From a bacterium UBP2_UBA2255 (GTDB lineage: Bacteria > Edwardsbacteria > AC1 > EtOH8): a stretch of 64,000 bases of DNA. Every line of letters starts with the position of its first letter. The stretch's first letter is position 1. The stretch lies in assembly GCA_002347565.1 (NCBI GenBank), contig DDXR01000073.1, forward strand, positions 1-64,000. Reading direction: 5' to 3'. The notes under the pieces are model-generated. The model did no database searches, was not told where the DNA came from, and was given only the letters and a program-made list of their open reading frames with translations. Shown here piece by piece: positions 22,933 to 32,180 of this stretch. The position numbers and the translations under genes were made by a program.

Positions 22933-25791
22933 ATGGTAAAGCGCGTATTGTTGACGGCGGCGGCGCTGGCCGTCTGCGGCCTCGCGGCCGCGCAGGACGG
23001 CTACTTCGGCAAGAACAAGGTCAGCTACAAGCGGTTCGGCTGGCAGAAGCTGGAAACGACGCACTTCGACGTCTATTACTACCAGCGCCAGCATTCGCTG
23101 GCATCGATCGCGGCCCGGATCGCGGAGCAGGCGTTCGAAAAGCTGTCACGGGACCTGCGGCATACCCCCAAGGACCGGGTCCCCCTGGTCCTGTACGGTT
23201 CGCACAACGACTTCGAGCAGACCAACATCATCTCCGACATCATCGAGGAATCGGTGGGCGCCTTCACGACCGTGATGAAGAACCGGGTGGTCGTCCCCTA
23301 CACCGGATCCTATGCCGACCTCGAACACGTCATCACCCACGAGCTGACCCATGCCTTCATGTTCGACATCTTCATGGGCGGTTCGGTCAGCACCATGATG
23401 TCGCTGCAGAGCCTTTCGCAGCTCCCGCTGTGGTTCGCCGAGGGGCTGGCGGAGCACCAGTCGAGGGGGTGGGATCCGGAGTCCGAGATGTTCATCAAGG
23501 ACCTGGCCGTCAACCAGCGGCTGGTGCCGATTCCGGAGCTGAACAACTACGGCGGCGGGTACATCGTCTACAAGCAGGGACAGTCGATCATCCGCTTCAT
23601 CGCCACCAAATACGGCCAGGCGAAGGTCGCCGAGCTGCTGCACCTGGCGAAGGGCGACCGCAGCTTGGATCGGGCCTGCAAGCAGGCGCTGGGCATCGAC
23701 CTGGAGCGGCTGTCGGCCGACTGGGAGAAGGACGTCCATAAAACATACTGGCCGTTCCTGGCCGCCAAGAGGGAGCTGCCCGAGGTGGCGCGGCAGCTGA
23801 CCCAGCACGACAAGAACGAATCATACTTCAACCTCAGCCCCAGCTTTTCACCCGGGGGCGACCGGATCGCGTACATCTCCGACCAGGGCGGGTACGCCGG
23901 CATCTACGTCATCTCCAGCATAGACGGCCACCGCATCGCGCACCCGGTGAAGGGCGAGAAGACTTCGCATTTCGAGGCCATGCACCTGGCCTGGTTCCGC
24001 GGGGGATTAAGCTGGTCGCCCGACGGCAAGCGGATCGCCTTCGCCGCCAAGTCGTCGACCGGCGATCGCCTCTACGTGGTCGACGCCGTGTCAGGCCGGG
24101 TGCTGCGAAAGCTGGCGCTGGGGCTGGACGGCGTCTATTTCCCCAGCTGGTCCCCGAACGGCGACCGCATCGCGTTGTGCGGACTGAGGGACGGTCATGC
24201 CGACCTGTACCTGGTGGCGCCGGACGGATCGGGCCTGCGCCAGCTGACCGACGATCTCTACGACGACCGCGAACCGGCCTGGTCCCCGGACGGCTCATCG
24301 ATCGTCTTCGCCTCCGACCGTCCCGCGCCCGCCGCCGGCGGCGCTGGCGATAGCCTCGGGTTCGGACGTTACCGCCTGTTCGCCGTCGACACTGCGGGAA
24401 GCCAGTTGTCCTGCGTCACGCCGGACGAGCAGTGGGCCGTCTCGCCCAGCTGGTCGCCGGCCGGGCTGATCTACGTCACCTACCGCCGGGGCATCCCCAA
24501 CATCGGCTACAAGGCGCATCCCGACAGCGCCGGCATCCTGCTCACCGACGTCATGACCGGCTGCTTCCAGCCCCAGTGGTCGGCCGACGGCAGCCGGATC
24601 GTGTTCACCGGCTACCACCGGACGGGCTGGAACATCTTCACCATCAAGAACCCGCTGGAAAAGGCGCCGGCGGCAGATGAAGGCCAGACCTGCCTGGCGT
24701 CGCAGACGGACAGCGCCTGGCACCAGCCCCGGATCGTCTCCCTGGCGGCGGCCGACACCGCCGGGTTCGCGCCGGTGAGGGCGACGCGCAAATTCTCGAT
24801 CGATTGGGCAGCGGGAACTGTCGGGTACAGCACCTACAGCGGGCTGTCGGGCCAGGTGGTGCTGGCGGTCAGCGACATCCTGGGAGACCATCTGTTCTAC
24901 TGGCGGTCGGACATGGTGGTCGATTTCGAGAACTCCGACTACCAGCTGTCGTACCTCTATCTGCCGCGGCGGCTGGATTTCGGATTCAGCTTGTACCAGG
25001 ACCACGGCTACTACCGTGCGGGCAACGGCGACATCCTGATCGAGAGGCTGCGGGGGATGCAGGGGCTGGTGTCGTACCCGTTCTCACGGTTCCAGCGCCT
25101 GGACCTGGCGGCCAGGTGGGACCATTACCAGCAAACGTACTATTTCTACAGCCGCCCCGACGCCAGCATCGACGTCATCGCGCCCTCGCTTTCCTGGGTC
25201 ACCGATAACGCGCTGTGGGGGCATACCGGCCCCCGCGACGGACGGCGCACCATGATCGGGGCCGAGATCAGCAACCCGGCCTGGGGCAGTTCGCTGACCT
25301 ACGTCACCGGCTACGGCGACCTGCGACGGTACTGGAAGCTGTCCCGCCGCACCCTGTTCGCCACCCGCCTGATGGCTGGCGCCTCGAAGGGGACCGACGC
25401 CCAACTGTTCAGCCTGGGCGGACCGTACGACCTCCACGGCTACGATTACGACGAGTTTTTCGGCACCCGGGTGGCGCTGGCCAACCTGGAGTTCCGGTTC
25501 CCGCTGATCGACCGCCTGGATCTGGCGGTCCCGCCGCTGCGGATGGGGGGCATCAGGGGTGCCCTGTTCTTCGACCTGGGGGCTGCCTGGAGCGACGACC
25601 GCTCGTTCCAGGCGTTCGACGGACGCAGCGCCGCCCTGCTGAAGACCAAGGATCTGCGCTCCGGCCTGGGCGGCGGCATGCGCATCAACCTCTACCCGTT
25701 TCTGCTCAAGATCGACTTCGGCCTGGCCACCGACCTGGCGATGATCTCCACCGGAACCAGGACCACGGTCACTTTCGGCAGCGAGTTCTAG
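22933..25791 (+). CDS. peptidase-MA-like / TolB propeller / outer-membrane barrel protein A
   Basis: This 952-residue exported protein combines three parts. A signal peptide (1-20) leads to a gluzincin peptidase-MA-like domain with HELTH at residues 136-140 and a likely third zinc ligand E170 (WFAEGLAEH). Residues about 290-600 hold repeated WSPDG-type units of a TolB/WD40 beta propeller (LSWSPDGKRIAF, PSWSPNGDRIAL, PAWSPDGSSIVF). The C-terminal 350 residues look like an Omp85/surface-antigen barrel (SLGGPYDLHGYDYDEF, ending in an aromatic F). Predicted location is the outer membrane with the peptidase in the periplasm. A paralogue lies at 45443-48259. Similar fusions exist in FCB-group genomes; their role is not established. 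Confidence 0.85.
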   Translation: MVKRVLLTAAALAVCGLAAAQDGYFGKNKVSYKRFGWQKLETTHFDVYYYQRQHSLASIAARIAEQAFEKLSRDLRHTPKDRVPLVLYGSHNDFEQTNIISDIIEESVGAFTTVMKNRVVVPYTGSYADLEHVITHELTHAFMFDIFMGGSVSTMMSLQSLSQLPLWFAEGLAEHQSRGWDPESEMFIKDLAVNQRLVPIPELNNYGGGYIVYKQGQSIIRFIATKYGQAKVAELLHLAKGDRSLDRACKQALGIDLERLSADWEKDVHKTYWPFLAAKRELPEVARQLTQHDKNESYFNLSPSFSPGGDRIAYISDQGGYAGIYVISSIDGHRIAHPVKGEKTSHFEAMHLAWFRGGLSWSPDGKRIAFAAKSSTGDRLYVVDAVSGRVLRKLALGLDGVYFPSWSPNGDRIALCGLRDGHADLYLVAPDGSGLRQLTDDLYDDREPAWSPDGSSIVFASDRPAPAAGGAGDSLGFGRYRLFAVDTAGSQLSCVTPDEQWAVSPSWSPAGLIYVTYRRGIPNIGYKAHPDSAGILLTDVMTGCFQPQWSADGSRIVFTGYHRTGWNIFTIKNPLEKAPAADEGQTCLASQTDSAWHQPRIVSLAAADTAGFAPVRATRKFSIDWAAGTVGYSTYSGLSGQVVLAVSDILGDHLFYWRSDMVVDFENSDYQLSYLYLPRRLDFGFSLYQDHGYYRAGNGDILIERLRGMQGLVSYPFSRFQRLDLAARWDHYQQTYYFYSRPDASIDVIAPSLSWVTDNALWGHTGPRDGRRTMIGAEISNPAWGSSLTYVTGYGDLRRYWKLSRRTLFATRLMAGASKGTDAQLFSLGGPYDLHGYDYDEFFGTRVALANLEFRFPLIDRLDLAVPPLRMGGIRGALFFDLGAAWSDDRSFQAFDGRSAALLKTKDLRSGLGGGMRINLYPFLLKIDFGLATDLAMISTGTRTTVTFGSEF

Positions 25792-26361
25792 ATGCCGCTG
25801 CGGGTGATCGCAGGCGAGCTGCGGGGGCGCAGCCTGGCAACGGCAGAGGGGAGACGCGTGCGGCCGTCGTCCGGCCTGGTGCGCGGCGCCATCTTCAACG
25901 TGCTGCAGGGCCTGACGGAGGGGGCGGACGTGCTGGACCTCTATGCCGGCAGCGGCGCGCTGGGGATCGAGGCGCTGTCGCGGGGCGCTCGGCGCGCGGT
26001 GCTGGTCGAACGCGACGCCCGCTCGCTGGAGACGATGCGGCGCAACATCGCCGCGCTCACGCTGGCTGACCGCGCGTCGGTCGTCAACAGTGATGCGCTG
26101 GGGTACCTGGTCGGCTGCGGCGAGCGGTTCGACCTGGTCCTGGCCGACCCGCCCTACGACCAGAAGGTCGCGGCGGAGATACTGCGGGTCGTGTCCGACC
26201 GCCAGCTGTTGCGCGAGGACGGCGTGCTGGTGATCCAGCACTCGTCGCGGGACGATGCTGTGCCGGGCGCCGGCGCGCTGACGTTGTGGAAGCAGAAGAA
26301 GCACGGCAAGACTGCGGTTGACTTCTATCGCAGTATCATACTTGGGAACGAATCTCTCTAA
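25792..26361 (+). CDS. rsmD: 16S rRNA (guanine966-N2)-methyltransferase RsmD
   Basis: RsmD methylates G966 of 16S rRNA. The 189-residue protein has the start LRVIAGELRGRSL, RPSSGLVRGAIFNVL, the SAM loop LDLYAGSGALGIEALSRGA and the catalytic DPPY. The ATG follows the previous stop with no gap. The final codons (LGNESL) are overlapped by an interspersed repeat. coaD follows, and rsmD-coaD is a common gene pair. Confidence 0.95.
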   Translation: MPLRVIAGELRGRSLATAEGRRVRPSSGLVRGAIFNVLQGLTEGADVLDLYAGSGALGIEALSRGARRAVLVERDARSLETMRRNIAALTLADRASVVNSDALGYLVGCGERFDLVLADPPYDQKVAAEILRVVSDRQLLREDGVLVIQHSSRDDAVPGAGALTLWKQKKHGKTAVDFYRSIILGNESL

Positions 26362-26466
26362 GGAACCCAGGAAGATCAGGAAAGAATTGGATGTAAAAAA
26401 CACAATAGGATGTGAGTGCTCGTTTACGATAAATAGTTCATGGTTTCAGGGCTTCCTCATAAAAGG
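26356..26466. repeat. interspersed repeat, family B copy 2
   Basis: It begins CTCTAAGGAACCCAGGAA and ends TTCATGGTTTCAGGGCTTCC followed by TCATAAAAGG, parallel to the copy at 13639-13715, with a different AT-rich centre. It occupies the rsmD-coaD gap and again overlaps a gene 3' end. Confidence 0.55.
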
Positions 26467-26490
26467 GAATCAATTATACAGAGGGATACT

Positions 26491-26970
26491 ATGGGCCGAA
26501 TCGCCATCTATCCGGGCACCTTCGATCCGCTGACCAACGGCCACCTGGACGTGATCAGGCGCGGCCTGTCGCTGTTCGACACGCTGATCGTGGCCGTGGC
26601 CTGCAACGAGCGCAAGCAGCCGCTGTTCGACGTCGGGGAGCGCGTGGCGATGATCGAGCGGGCCACCCGCGGCATGAAGGGCGTCAGGGTCGACCGGTTC
26701 GACGGCCTGCTGGTGGGCTACGCCCGGCGCCAGCGGGCGGCCGCCCTGATCCGCGGCCTGCGCGCCGTGTCCGACTTCGAGTACGAGCTGCAGATGGCGC
26801 TGATGAACCGCAAGCTGAACCCGAAGGTCGAGGCCATTTTCCTGATGCCCTCCCAGCAGTACACCTACCTGAACTCGTCGGTGGTCAAGGAGATCGCCCG
26901 GATGGGCGGGCCGGTCAAGGACCTGGTGCCGCCCTTCGTGGCGGCGATGCTTAAAAGGAAGCTGGGCTGA
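26491..26970 (+). CDS. coaD: pantetheine-phosphate adenylyltransferase
   Basis: CoaD transfers AMP to 4'-phosphopantetheine in coenzyme A synthesis. The 159-residue protein has the nucleotidyltransferase motif YPGTFDPLTNGHLDV, the IRGLRAVSDFEYE segment and MPSQQYTYLNSSVVKEI. The ATG at 26491 has GAGGG just upstream; the frame is open further back into the repeat but that part is not homologous to CoaD. The next gene begins one base after the stop. Confidence 0.96.
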   Translation: MGRIAIYPGTFDPLTNGHLDVIRRGLSLFDTLIVAVACNERKQPLFDVGERVAMIERATRGMKGVRVDRFDGLLVGYARRQRAAALIRGLRAVSDFEYELQMALMNRKLNPKVEAIFLMPSQQYTYLNSSVVKEIARMGGPVKDLVPPFVAAMLKRKLG

Positions 26971-26971
26971 T

Positions 26972-27934
26972 ATGGCGCTTGTCGACAGGGCTGTCATCCG
27001 GGTCCAGTCAGGCGACGGCGGCAGCGGCGCGGTAAGCTTCCGGCGGGAAAAATTCGTTCCCAAGGGAGGACCGGACGGCGGCGACGGCGGCAAGGGCGGC
27101 TCGATCCTGCTGGAAGTCGATCCCAACCTGGCGAACCTGAGGGATTTCCAGTATAACCGTCATTTCAAGGCCGGCGACGGCGCCAACGGGATGCGTAAGC
27201 AGATGTTCGGGGCCGATGGGCTTGATTGCGTCGTCAAGGTGCCTCCGGGAACGCTCGTGTACGACGACGAGAGCGGCGATTTGCTGGCCGACCTGATAGA
27301 AGCGGGATCCCGGACAGAGATAGTCAGCGGAGGATGGGGCGGGAAAGGCAATGCCCGGTTCGCGACATCGACACGGCAGACGCCGAGGATTGCCGAGCAA
27401 GGACAAAAAGGTTCCAGCAAATCTTTACGATTAGAACTTAAATTGCTGGCAGACATAGGGTTGGTGGGATTCCCCAATGCCGGTAAATCGACCCTGCTGT
27501 CTGCGCTGACCAAGGCCCAGCCCAAGGTCGCCAGTTATCCCTTCACCACGCTTTCGCCGAATCTGGGCGTGATGCGGCTGGATGAGTGGACCACATGCAC
27601 GGTTGCGGACATGCCCGGGCTGATCGAGGGCGCCCATCAGGGCAAGGGGCTGGGCACCCGATTCCTGCGCCACATCGAGCGCACCAAGGTGCTGGTGTTC
27701 GTGGTCGATGCAGCGGTGGCCGACCCCTCCCGCGAGCTCGAGATCCTGATGCTGGAGCTGGAGCAGTACGACCAGTCCCTGACGGGCAAGCCGCGCCTGG
27801 TGGTGTTCAACAAGACGGACCTGCTTCCGGCCAGGGCCAGGCGCCAGCCGAAGACCCTGTACATCTCGGCCAAGACCGGCACCGGGCTCGACCAGCTCAG
27901 GAAACGGATCTCCCGCCAGCTGAAAAAAGTGTAA
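26972..27934 (+). CDS. obgE: Obg-family GTPase
   Basis: Obg is an essential GTPase involved in late 50S assembly and stress response. The 320-residue protein has the glycine-rich Obg fold (SGDGGSGAVSFRREKFVPKG) and the G domain: G1 GFPNAGKST, G3 DMPGLIEGAHQG, G4 NKTD, G5 SAKTGTG. It lacks the C-terminal OCT extension of some homologues. A short section around codons 145-160 is AT-richer than its surroundings. Confidence 0.96.
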   Translation: MALVDRAVIRVQSGDGGSGAVSFRREKFVPKGGPDGGDGGKGGSILLEVDPNLANLRDFQYNRHFKAGDGANGMRKQMFGADGLDCVVKVPPGTLVYDDESGDLLADLIEAGSRTEIVSGGWGGKGNARFATSTRQTPRIAEQGQKGSSKSLRLELKLLADIGLVGFPNAGKSTLLSALTKAQPKVASYPFTTLSPNLGVMRLDEWTTCTVADMPGLIEGAHQGKGLGTRFLRHIERTKVLVFVVDAAVADPSRELEILMLELEQYDQSLTGKPRLVVFNKTDLLPARARRQPKTLYISAKTGTGLDQLRKRISRQLKKV

Positions 27935-28029
27935 TGAGCCAGTCATGCACAACATAAAACGCACAAGAATGAAAACAAGAACCCGGCCATGTGGTTTCTG
28001 TGCATGCTGCGGCCACGGTGAAAGGCACA

Positions 28030-28638
28030 ATGCCTGACAGTTCCATCATCGAGATCATCGAGCAGTTCAAGTCGAGGGACAGCGCCCGTCGCATGACCGC
28101 GGTGGACCGGGCGGCTCGGGACGGCAGTCCGGCGGCCGTGGCCCTGCTGGTGAAGGCGCTGCAGGACCAGAGCTGGTCGCTGCGCGAACATGCCGTGACG
28201 GCGGCCGCCGGCGCGGGGCGGGCCGCAGTGCCGTCGCTGGTGCGCCTGCTGAACTGCGGCGTATGGTATGCCCGCGAGGCCGCCGCGCGGGTGCTGGAGC
28301 GGACCGGCGACGCGAGCTGCCTGGCCCCGCTTTCGCGGCAGGCCGGCGACGCCAACGCCAGCGCGGCCGAATCGTCTCGACGGGCGCTGGCCGCTGTCCT
28401 GTCGCGCATCGAACCGGAAAAGGCCCTGGCGGCGCTGGCATCATGTCCGCGCTGCGAGCTCGGCGGCTGCCTGCCCGCCATCCGGCAGATCGATCCGCCG
28501 CTGGCGGAACGCCTCGAACGGGCGGCGGCGGAATTTTCAACGCCGGCCGCCGATGCCGCTGACCGCCTTCAGGGCCTGCGCCGCGCCATCAGGGCAGCGC
28601 TCAAACGTGACAGCAGCGAGGACGATGAGGAGTCCTGA
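28030..28638 (+). CDS. HEAT-repeat protein
   Basis: This 202-residue protein consists of alpha-helical HEAT-like repeats, such as AVALLVKALQDQSWSLREHA and VPSLVRLLNCGVWYAREAAA. It has no signal peptide. HEAT repeats mediate protein contacts; no catalytic motif is visible. The ATG at 28030 is preceded by GAAAGG at good spacing; a GTG at 27991 is possible but lengthens the protein with an unrelated segment. The end overlaps dprA by 14 bases, and partnership with DprA or the DNA-uptake pathway is possible. Confidence 0.82.
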   Translation: MPDSSIIEIIEQFKSRDSARRMTAVDRAARDGSPAAVALLVKALQDQSWSLREHAVTAAAGAGRAAVPSLVRLLNCGVWYAREAAARVLERTGDASCLAPLSRQAGDANASAAESSRRALAAVLSRIEPEKALAALASCPRCELGGCLPAIRQIDPPLAERLERAAAEFSTPAADAADRLQGLRRAIRAALKRDSSEDDEES

Positions 28639-29704
28639 GGAACTGCGCGACTGGCTGGGCCTGCTGTCGGTGCCGGGCATCGGCGCGGTGCGGTGCAACC
28701 AGCTGCTGCGGGAGTTCGGCTGCCCGCGCCAGGTGCTGCGGGCCGACCGCCGGCGCCTGCTGACGGTCGAGGGCATCGCCGACCGGACCGTGTCGGCCCT
28801 GCTGGGCGGCGGCGATCCTTGGTTCATCGACCGCCAGCTCGAAGTTTGCCAGCGGCTGGGCGCTGCCATCGTCTGCCAGGACGAGCCGGAATACCCGCCC
28901 TTGCTGAGGCAGCTGGTCGATGCCCCGCCCCTGCTGTTCGTGCGCGGCGCGCTGCGGACCGGCGACTCGCGCTGCGTGGCGGTGGTGGGGTCACGCACCG
29001 CCAGTCAGTACGGGAAGCGGATGGCTGAAACGCTGGGACGCGACCTGGCGAGCCGCGGCTTCACGGTGGCCAGCGGCATGGCCCGCGGCATCGACACGGC
29101 CGCCCATGCCGGCGCGCTGGATGCGGGCGGCCGCACCGTCGCGGTATTGGGCTGCGGCGCCGATCGCTGCTACCCGCCCGAGAACGCCGGCCTGCGGGAC
29201 CGCATCATCGAGCGCGGCGCGGTGATCTCGGAATATCCCTTCGGCGCTGCGCCGCTGGCCGGGCACTTCCCCAGCCGCAACCGCATCATCACCGGCATGT
29301 CGCTGGGAACGGTGGCGGTGGAGGCCAGGGAGGACAGCGGCGTCTTCTCCAGCGTGCGCTGGGCCTCGGACCAGGGACGGGAGGTGTTCTCCGTGCCGGG
29401 GCCGGCGACCTCGGCCACCAGCCGGGGCACCAACAGGCTGATCAAGCAGGGCGCCAAGCTGGTGCAGGGCATCGACGACATCCTGGAGGAGCTCCCGGTC
29501 GAATCGGCGCCCGCGCCGCCGCGGCCCGAACCCGAGCCCTGCGAACGCCCGGTGTTCGACGCCCTGCGGGACGCGCCGCTGCACATCGACCTGATCGCGC
29601 AGGGATCGAAGCTGAACACCGCCGCGGCGCTGCGCATCCTGCTGGCCCTGGAGCTCAAGGGCATGGCCCGCCAGCTGCCGGGCAAGCTGTTCGCAAGGGC
29701 CTGA
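28625..29704 (+). CDS. dprA: DNA-processing protein DprA
   Basis: DprA loads RecA on incoming single-stranded DNA during natural transformation. The 359-residue protein has an N-terminal helix-hairpin-helix/SAM-like part (1-70), the Rossmann core with VVGSRTASQYG, ASGMARGIDTAAHAGAL and VLGCGADRCYPPEN, the FPSRNRIITGMS loop, and a C-terminal winged helix (about 300-359). The segment normally reading SGSLITA is SGVFSSV here, an unusual change next to the DNA-binding pocket. With pilT in the same window, competence is plausible. Confidence 0.93.
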   Translation: MRSPEELRDWLGLLSVPGIGAVRCNQLLREFGCPRQVLRADRRRLLTVEGIADRTVSALLGGGDPWFIDRQLEVCQRLGAAIVCQDEPEYPPLLRQLVDAPPLLFVRGALRTGDSRCVAVVGSRTASQYGKRMAETLGRDLASRGFTVASGMARGIDTAAHAGALDAGGRTVAVLGCGADRCYPPENAGLRDRIIERGAVISEYPFGAAPLAGHFPSRNRIITGMSLGTVAVEAREDSGVFSSVRWASDQGREVFSVPGPATSATSRGTNRLIKQGAKLVQGIDDILEELPVESAPAPPRPEPEPCERPVFDALRDAPLHIDLIAQGSKLNTAAALRILLALELKGMARQLPGKLFARA

Positions 29705-29739
29705 CCGTCCGGCCCCGCCCACCCATCGAGCAATTGGCG

Positions 29740-30321
29740 ATGAATGCTGCAACCATCCAGATCATGATCGGCCTGGCCGCCGGTATCGGCCTGGCTGCCG
29801 CCACCGGCTTGCGGGTGTTCATCCCGCTGCTTGGTGCCAGCATCGCCGCACTGGCGGGGCATCTGACGCTGGCTCCCGGTTTCCAATGGCTGGGAACCTG
29901 GCCGGCCCTGGCTGCGCTCTCCGCGGCCACGGCGATCGAGATCGCCGCGTACTATGTTCCGTGGCTGGACCACGCGCTGGACGCCATCGCGGCGCCGGCA
30001 GCCGTCGCTGCGGGCACGCTGCTGACCGTGTCGCTGCTGGGCGAGATGTCGTCCTGCTGGCGCTGGACCCTGGGCATCATCGCCGGCGGCGGGGTGGCCG
30101 GCATCGTCCAGGCCGGCAGCATGCTGGTCCGCGGCGCCTCGGCGGCAGCCACCGGCGGCTTCGGCAACCATCTGGTCGCCACGCTCGAATTGGCCGGCTC
30201 GGTGGCCCTGACCGTCGTGGCCCTGCTGTTGCCGGCCATCTGCATTGTCGTCGTCGTCGCGCTGCTGGCGTGGGCCATCAGGCGGATCGGCCGGTCTCGG
30301 CGGCATGCGGTCCCGTTATAG
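29740..30321 (+). CDS. DUF4126 integral membrane protein
   Basis: This 193-residue protein has four to five hydrophobic helices, starting with GLAAGIGLAAATGLRVFIP, which matches the DUF4126 start. The small residues (Gly/Ala) dominate the membrane segments. DUF4126 has no known function. An ATG at 29740 was preferred over a TTG two codons upstream. The C-terminus is basic (RRIGRSRRH), giving a cytoplasmic tail by the positive-inside rule. Confidence 0.82.
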   Translation: MNAATIQIMIGLAAGIGLAAATGLRVFIPLLGASIAALAGHLTLAPGFQWLGTWPALAALSAATAIEIAAYYVPWLDHALDAIAAPAAVAAGTLLTVSLLGEMSSCWRWTLGIIAGGGVAGIVQAGSMLVRGASAAATGGFGNHLVATLELAGSVALTVVALLLPAICIVVVVALLAWAIRRIGRSRRHAVPL

Positions 30322-30337
30322 CGCGGAGGCGGTCAGG

Positions 30338-31048
30338 ATGACGCAGCTGCTGCCCATCATGCTGCTGCTGTGCGCCGTTCTTTCGTGCGCGCGTCACGCC
30401 GCGGTGCCTGCGACCAGTGCCGCAGGCACCGGCACGCGTGAATACGCCCTCGGCCAGCTGACCGTCAGGATCACCGAGGGCGGCCGCGCGCCATCGCCGC
30501 ACGGCCCCCCGGCCGGCAGCTCGCTGGTGGAAGTGCTTGCGGACCGCGACGTGATCGTCCGGCAGACGGTGCCGCTGCATCCCCGCTCCGGAGGGGCATC
30601 GGGACTGATGGTCCCCCAGCACCAGCCGCTGCGACGCCACATGATCGCGGTTCGCCCCGGCGCCGACGGCGGCCGGCTGTTGGTGATCGGCGGCGACGGC
30701 GTCCGCGACTATCCGGGCGGGAGGTTCTTCACGCTGGGCGGCGGCCTGTTCCTGCTGGCCGAGCGGGCGACCGCACCGGGCGACACCATCACGGTGATCG
30801 ACGCCAGGAACGGCCTGCTGCAGTGCTTTTTCAGCATGGACACCATCAGGGTCGAGCGGTGGTACGCCAACGACCGGTTCCATTTCTTCACCTACCGCTC
30901 GCTGGACAGGGTCGCGGGGCAGTGGGGCGCGGACACGGCCTGGGTGCTGGTGCCGAACCTGCTGCTGCAGCGGCTGGTGAAAGTGGAGAGGACCGAGATG
31001 AAGGGGCCGATCCGGCAGGTGGCCTACGAGTATGAGCCGGAGCAGTAG
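30338..31048 (+). CDS. putative lipoprotein of unknown function
   Basis: The 236-residue product begins with a hydrophobic segment ending VLSC (C17), a likely lipobox. The mature part is mostly beta-strand-like and contains no motif I recognise. GGAGG lies ten bases upstream of the ATG. The gene sits between a DUF4126 membrane protein and a DUF362 ferredoxin; no operon logic can be read from this. I cannot assign a function. Confidence 0.7.
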   Translation: MTQLLPIMLLLCAVLSCARHAAVPATSAAGTGTREYALGQLTVRITEGGRAPSPHGPPAGSSLVEVLADRDVIVRQTVPLHPRSGGASGLMVPQHQPLRRHMIAVRPGADGGRLLVIGGDGVRDYPGGRFFTLGGGLFLLAERATAPGDTITVIDARNGLLQCFFSMDTIRVERWYANDRFHFFTYRSLDRVAGQWGADTAWVLVPNLLLQRLVKVERTEMKGPIRQVAYEYEPEQ

Positions 31049-31049
31049 C

Positions 31050-32165
31050 ATGCCGGCAGTCTCGCTGGCGACGTGCGCAACGTATGCCTTGCCGGAGGTC
31101 CGAGCGGCCGTGGCCAGGGCCCTCGGTCCCTTGGGCGGCATCGGCGCCTTCGTCAAGCCAGGCAACAAGGTCCTGCTTAAGCCCAATCTGTTGCAGGCTT
31201 CCTCGCCGGATAAAATGATCACCACCCACCCGGCCGTGGTCGAGGCGGTGATCCTGCTGGTCAAGGAGGCGGGCGGAGTCCCTTCGCTGGGCGACAGTCC
31301 GGCCGGCGCGGTCAAGTCGGTCGAGGACTACTGGAAGACCACCGGCATGTGGGACGTGTGCAAACGGCACGGGGCCGGGCTGGTGCAGTTCGAGAAGGGC
31401 GGCGTGGTCATGCGGGCGCGCAACGGCAGGAAGTACCATATCGCCAAGGCCGTCGCCGATGCCGACGTGGTCATCAACCTGCCCAAGCTCAAGACCCACA
31501 GCCTGACGTCGTTCACCTGCGCCGTCAAGAACATGTACGGCGTGATCCCGGGCCTCAGGAAATCCAACTATCACCGGGAGGCGCCCAAGCCGCTGGAGTT
31601 CGCGGCCATCATCGTCGATGTGTACGCGCTGGCCAAACCGCACCTGACCATCGTCGACGGCATCACCGGCATGGACGGGGCCGGGCCCGCCGCGGGCGAT
31701 CCCAAGCAGCTGGGCCTGGTCGTGGCCGGCGCCGACGGCGTCGCCGTGGACGCGGTGGCCACGCACCTGCTTGGCAAGCGGCCGCTGGCGATCCCCACCA
31801 CCAGAATCGCCCGCCAGCAAGAATTGGGCGAGACGGATGTCTCGAGGATCGCGCTGCGGGGCGACTCCTACGGCGTGCGCACGGACTTCAGGTGGCCGCC
31901 GGGCTGGTTCTTCGCGCTGATCCCTGGTCCGCTGGCGCGGATCGCCGCCAGGCTGTTCCGGATCAAGCCGGCCATCCACGCGGAGATGTGCGTCAACTGC
32001 GGTTTCTGCGTGGAGAGCTGCCCGGTGAGCGCGCTCGTACCCGGGGTCAAAGTCCCGGAGTTCGACTACCGGCTGTGCATCAACTGCCTGTGCTGCCAGG
32101 AGGTGTGCCCGCAGCACGCGGTGTACCAGAAGAAAAGCGCCATTGCCCGGCTGCTGCGGCCGTGA
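31050..32165 (+). CDS. DUF362 protein with C-terminal 2x[4Fe-4S] ferredoxin domain
   Basis: This 371-residue protein has an N-terminal DUF362 domain (KVLLKPNLLQ, the DSPAG loop, INLPKLKTHSLTSFT, AVKNMYGVIPG) and a C-terminal bacterial ferredoxin with two clusters: CVNCGFCVESCP and CINCLCCQEVCP. DUF362 proteins are common in anaerobes and are thought to be redox-linked enzymes of unknown substrate. The start at 31050 has GGAG seven bases upstream; an in-frame ATG 18 bases earlier overlaps the preceding gene. It suggests at least partly anaerobic metabolism. lpxL follows 15 bp later. Confidence 0.88.
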   Translation: MPAVSLATCATYALPEVRAAVARALGPLGGIGAFVKPGNKVLLKPNLLQASSPDKMITTHPAVVEAVILLVKEAGGVPSLGDSPAGAVKSVEDYWKTTGMWDVCKRHGAGLVQFEKGGVVMRARNGRKYHIAKAVADADVVINLPKLKTHSLTSFTCAVKNMYGVIPGLRKSNYHREAPKPLEFAAIIVDVYALAKPHLTIVDGITGMDGAGPAAGDPKQLGLVVAGADGVAVDAVATHLLGKRPLAIPTTRIARQQELGETDVSRIALRGDSYGVRTDFRWPPGWFFALIPGPLARIAARLFRIKPAIHAEMCVNCGFCVESCPVSALVPGVKVPEFDYRLCINCLCCQEVCPQHAVYQKKSAIARLLRP

Positions 32166-32180
32166 CACGATCGTGATCGC

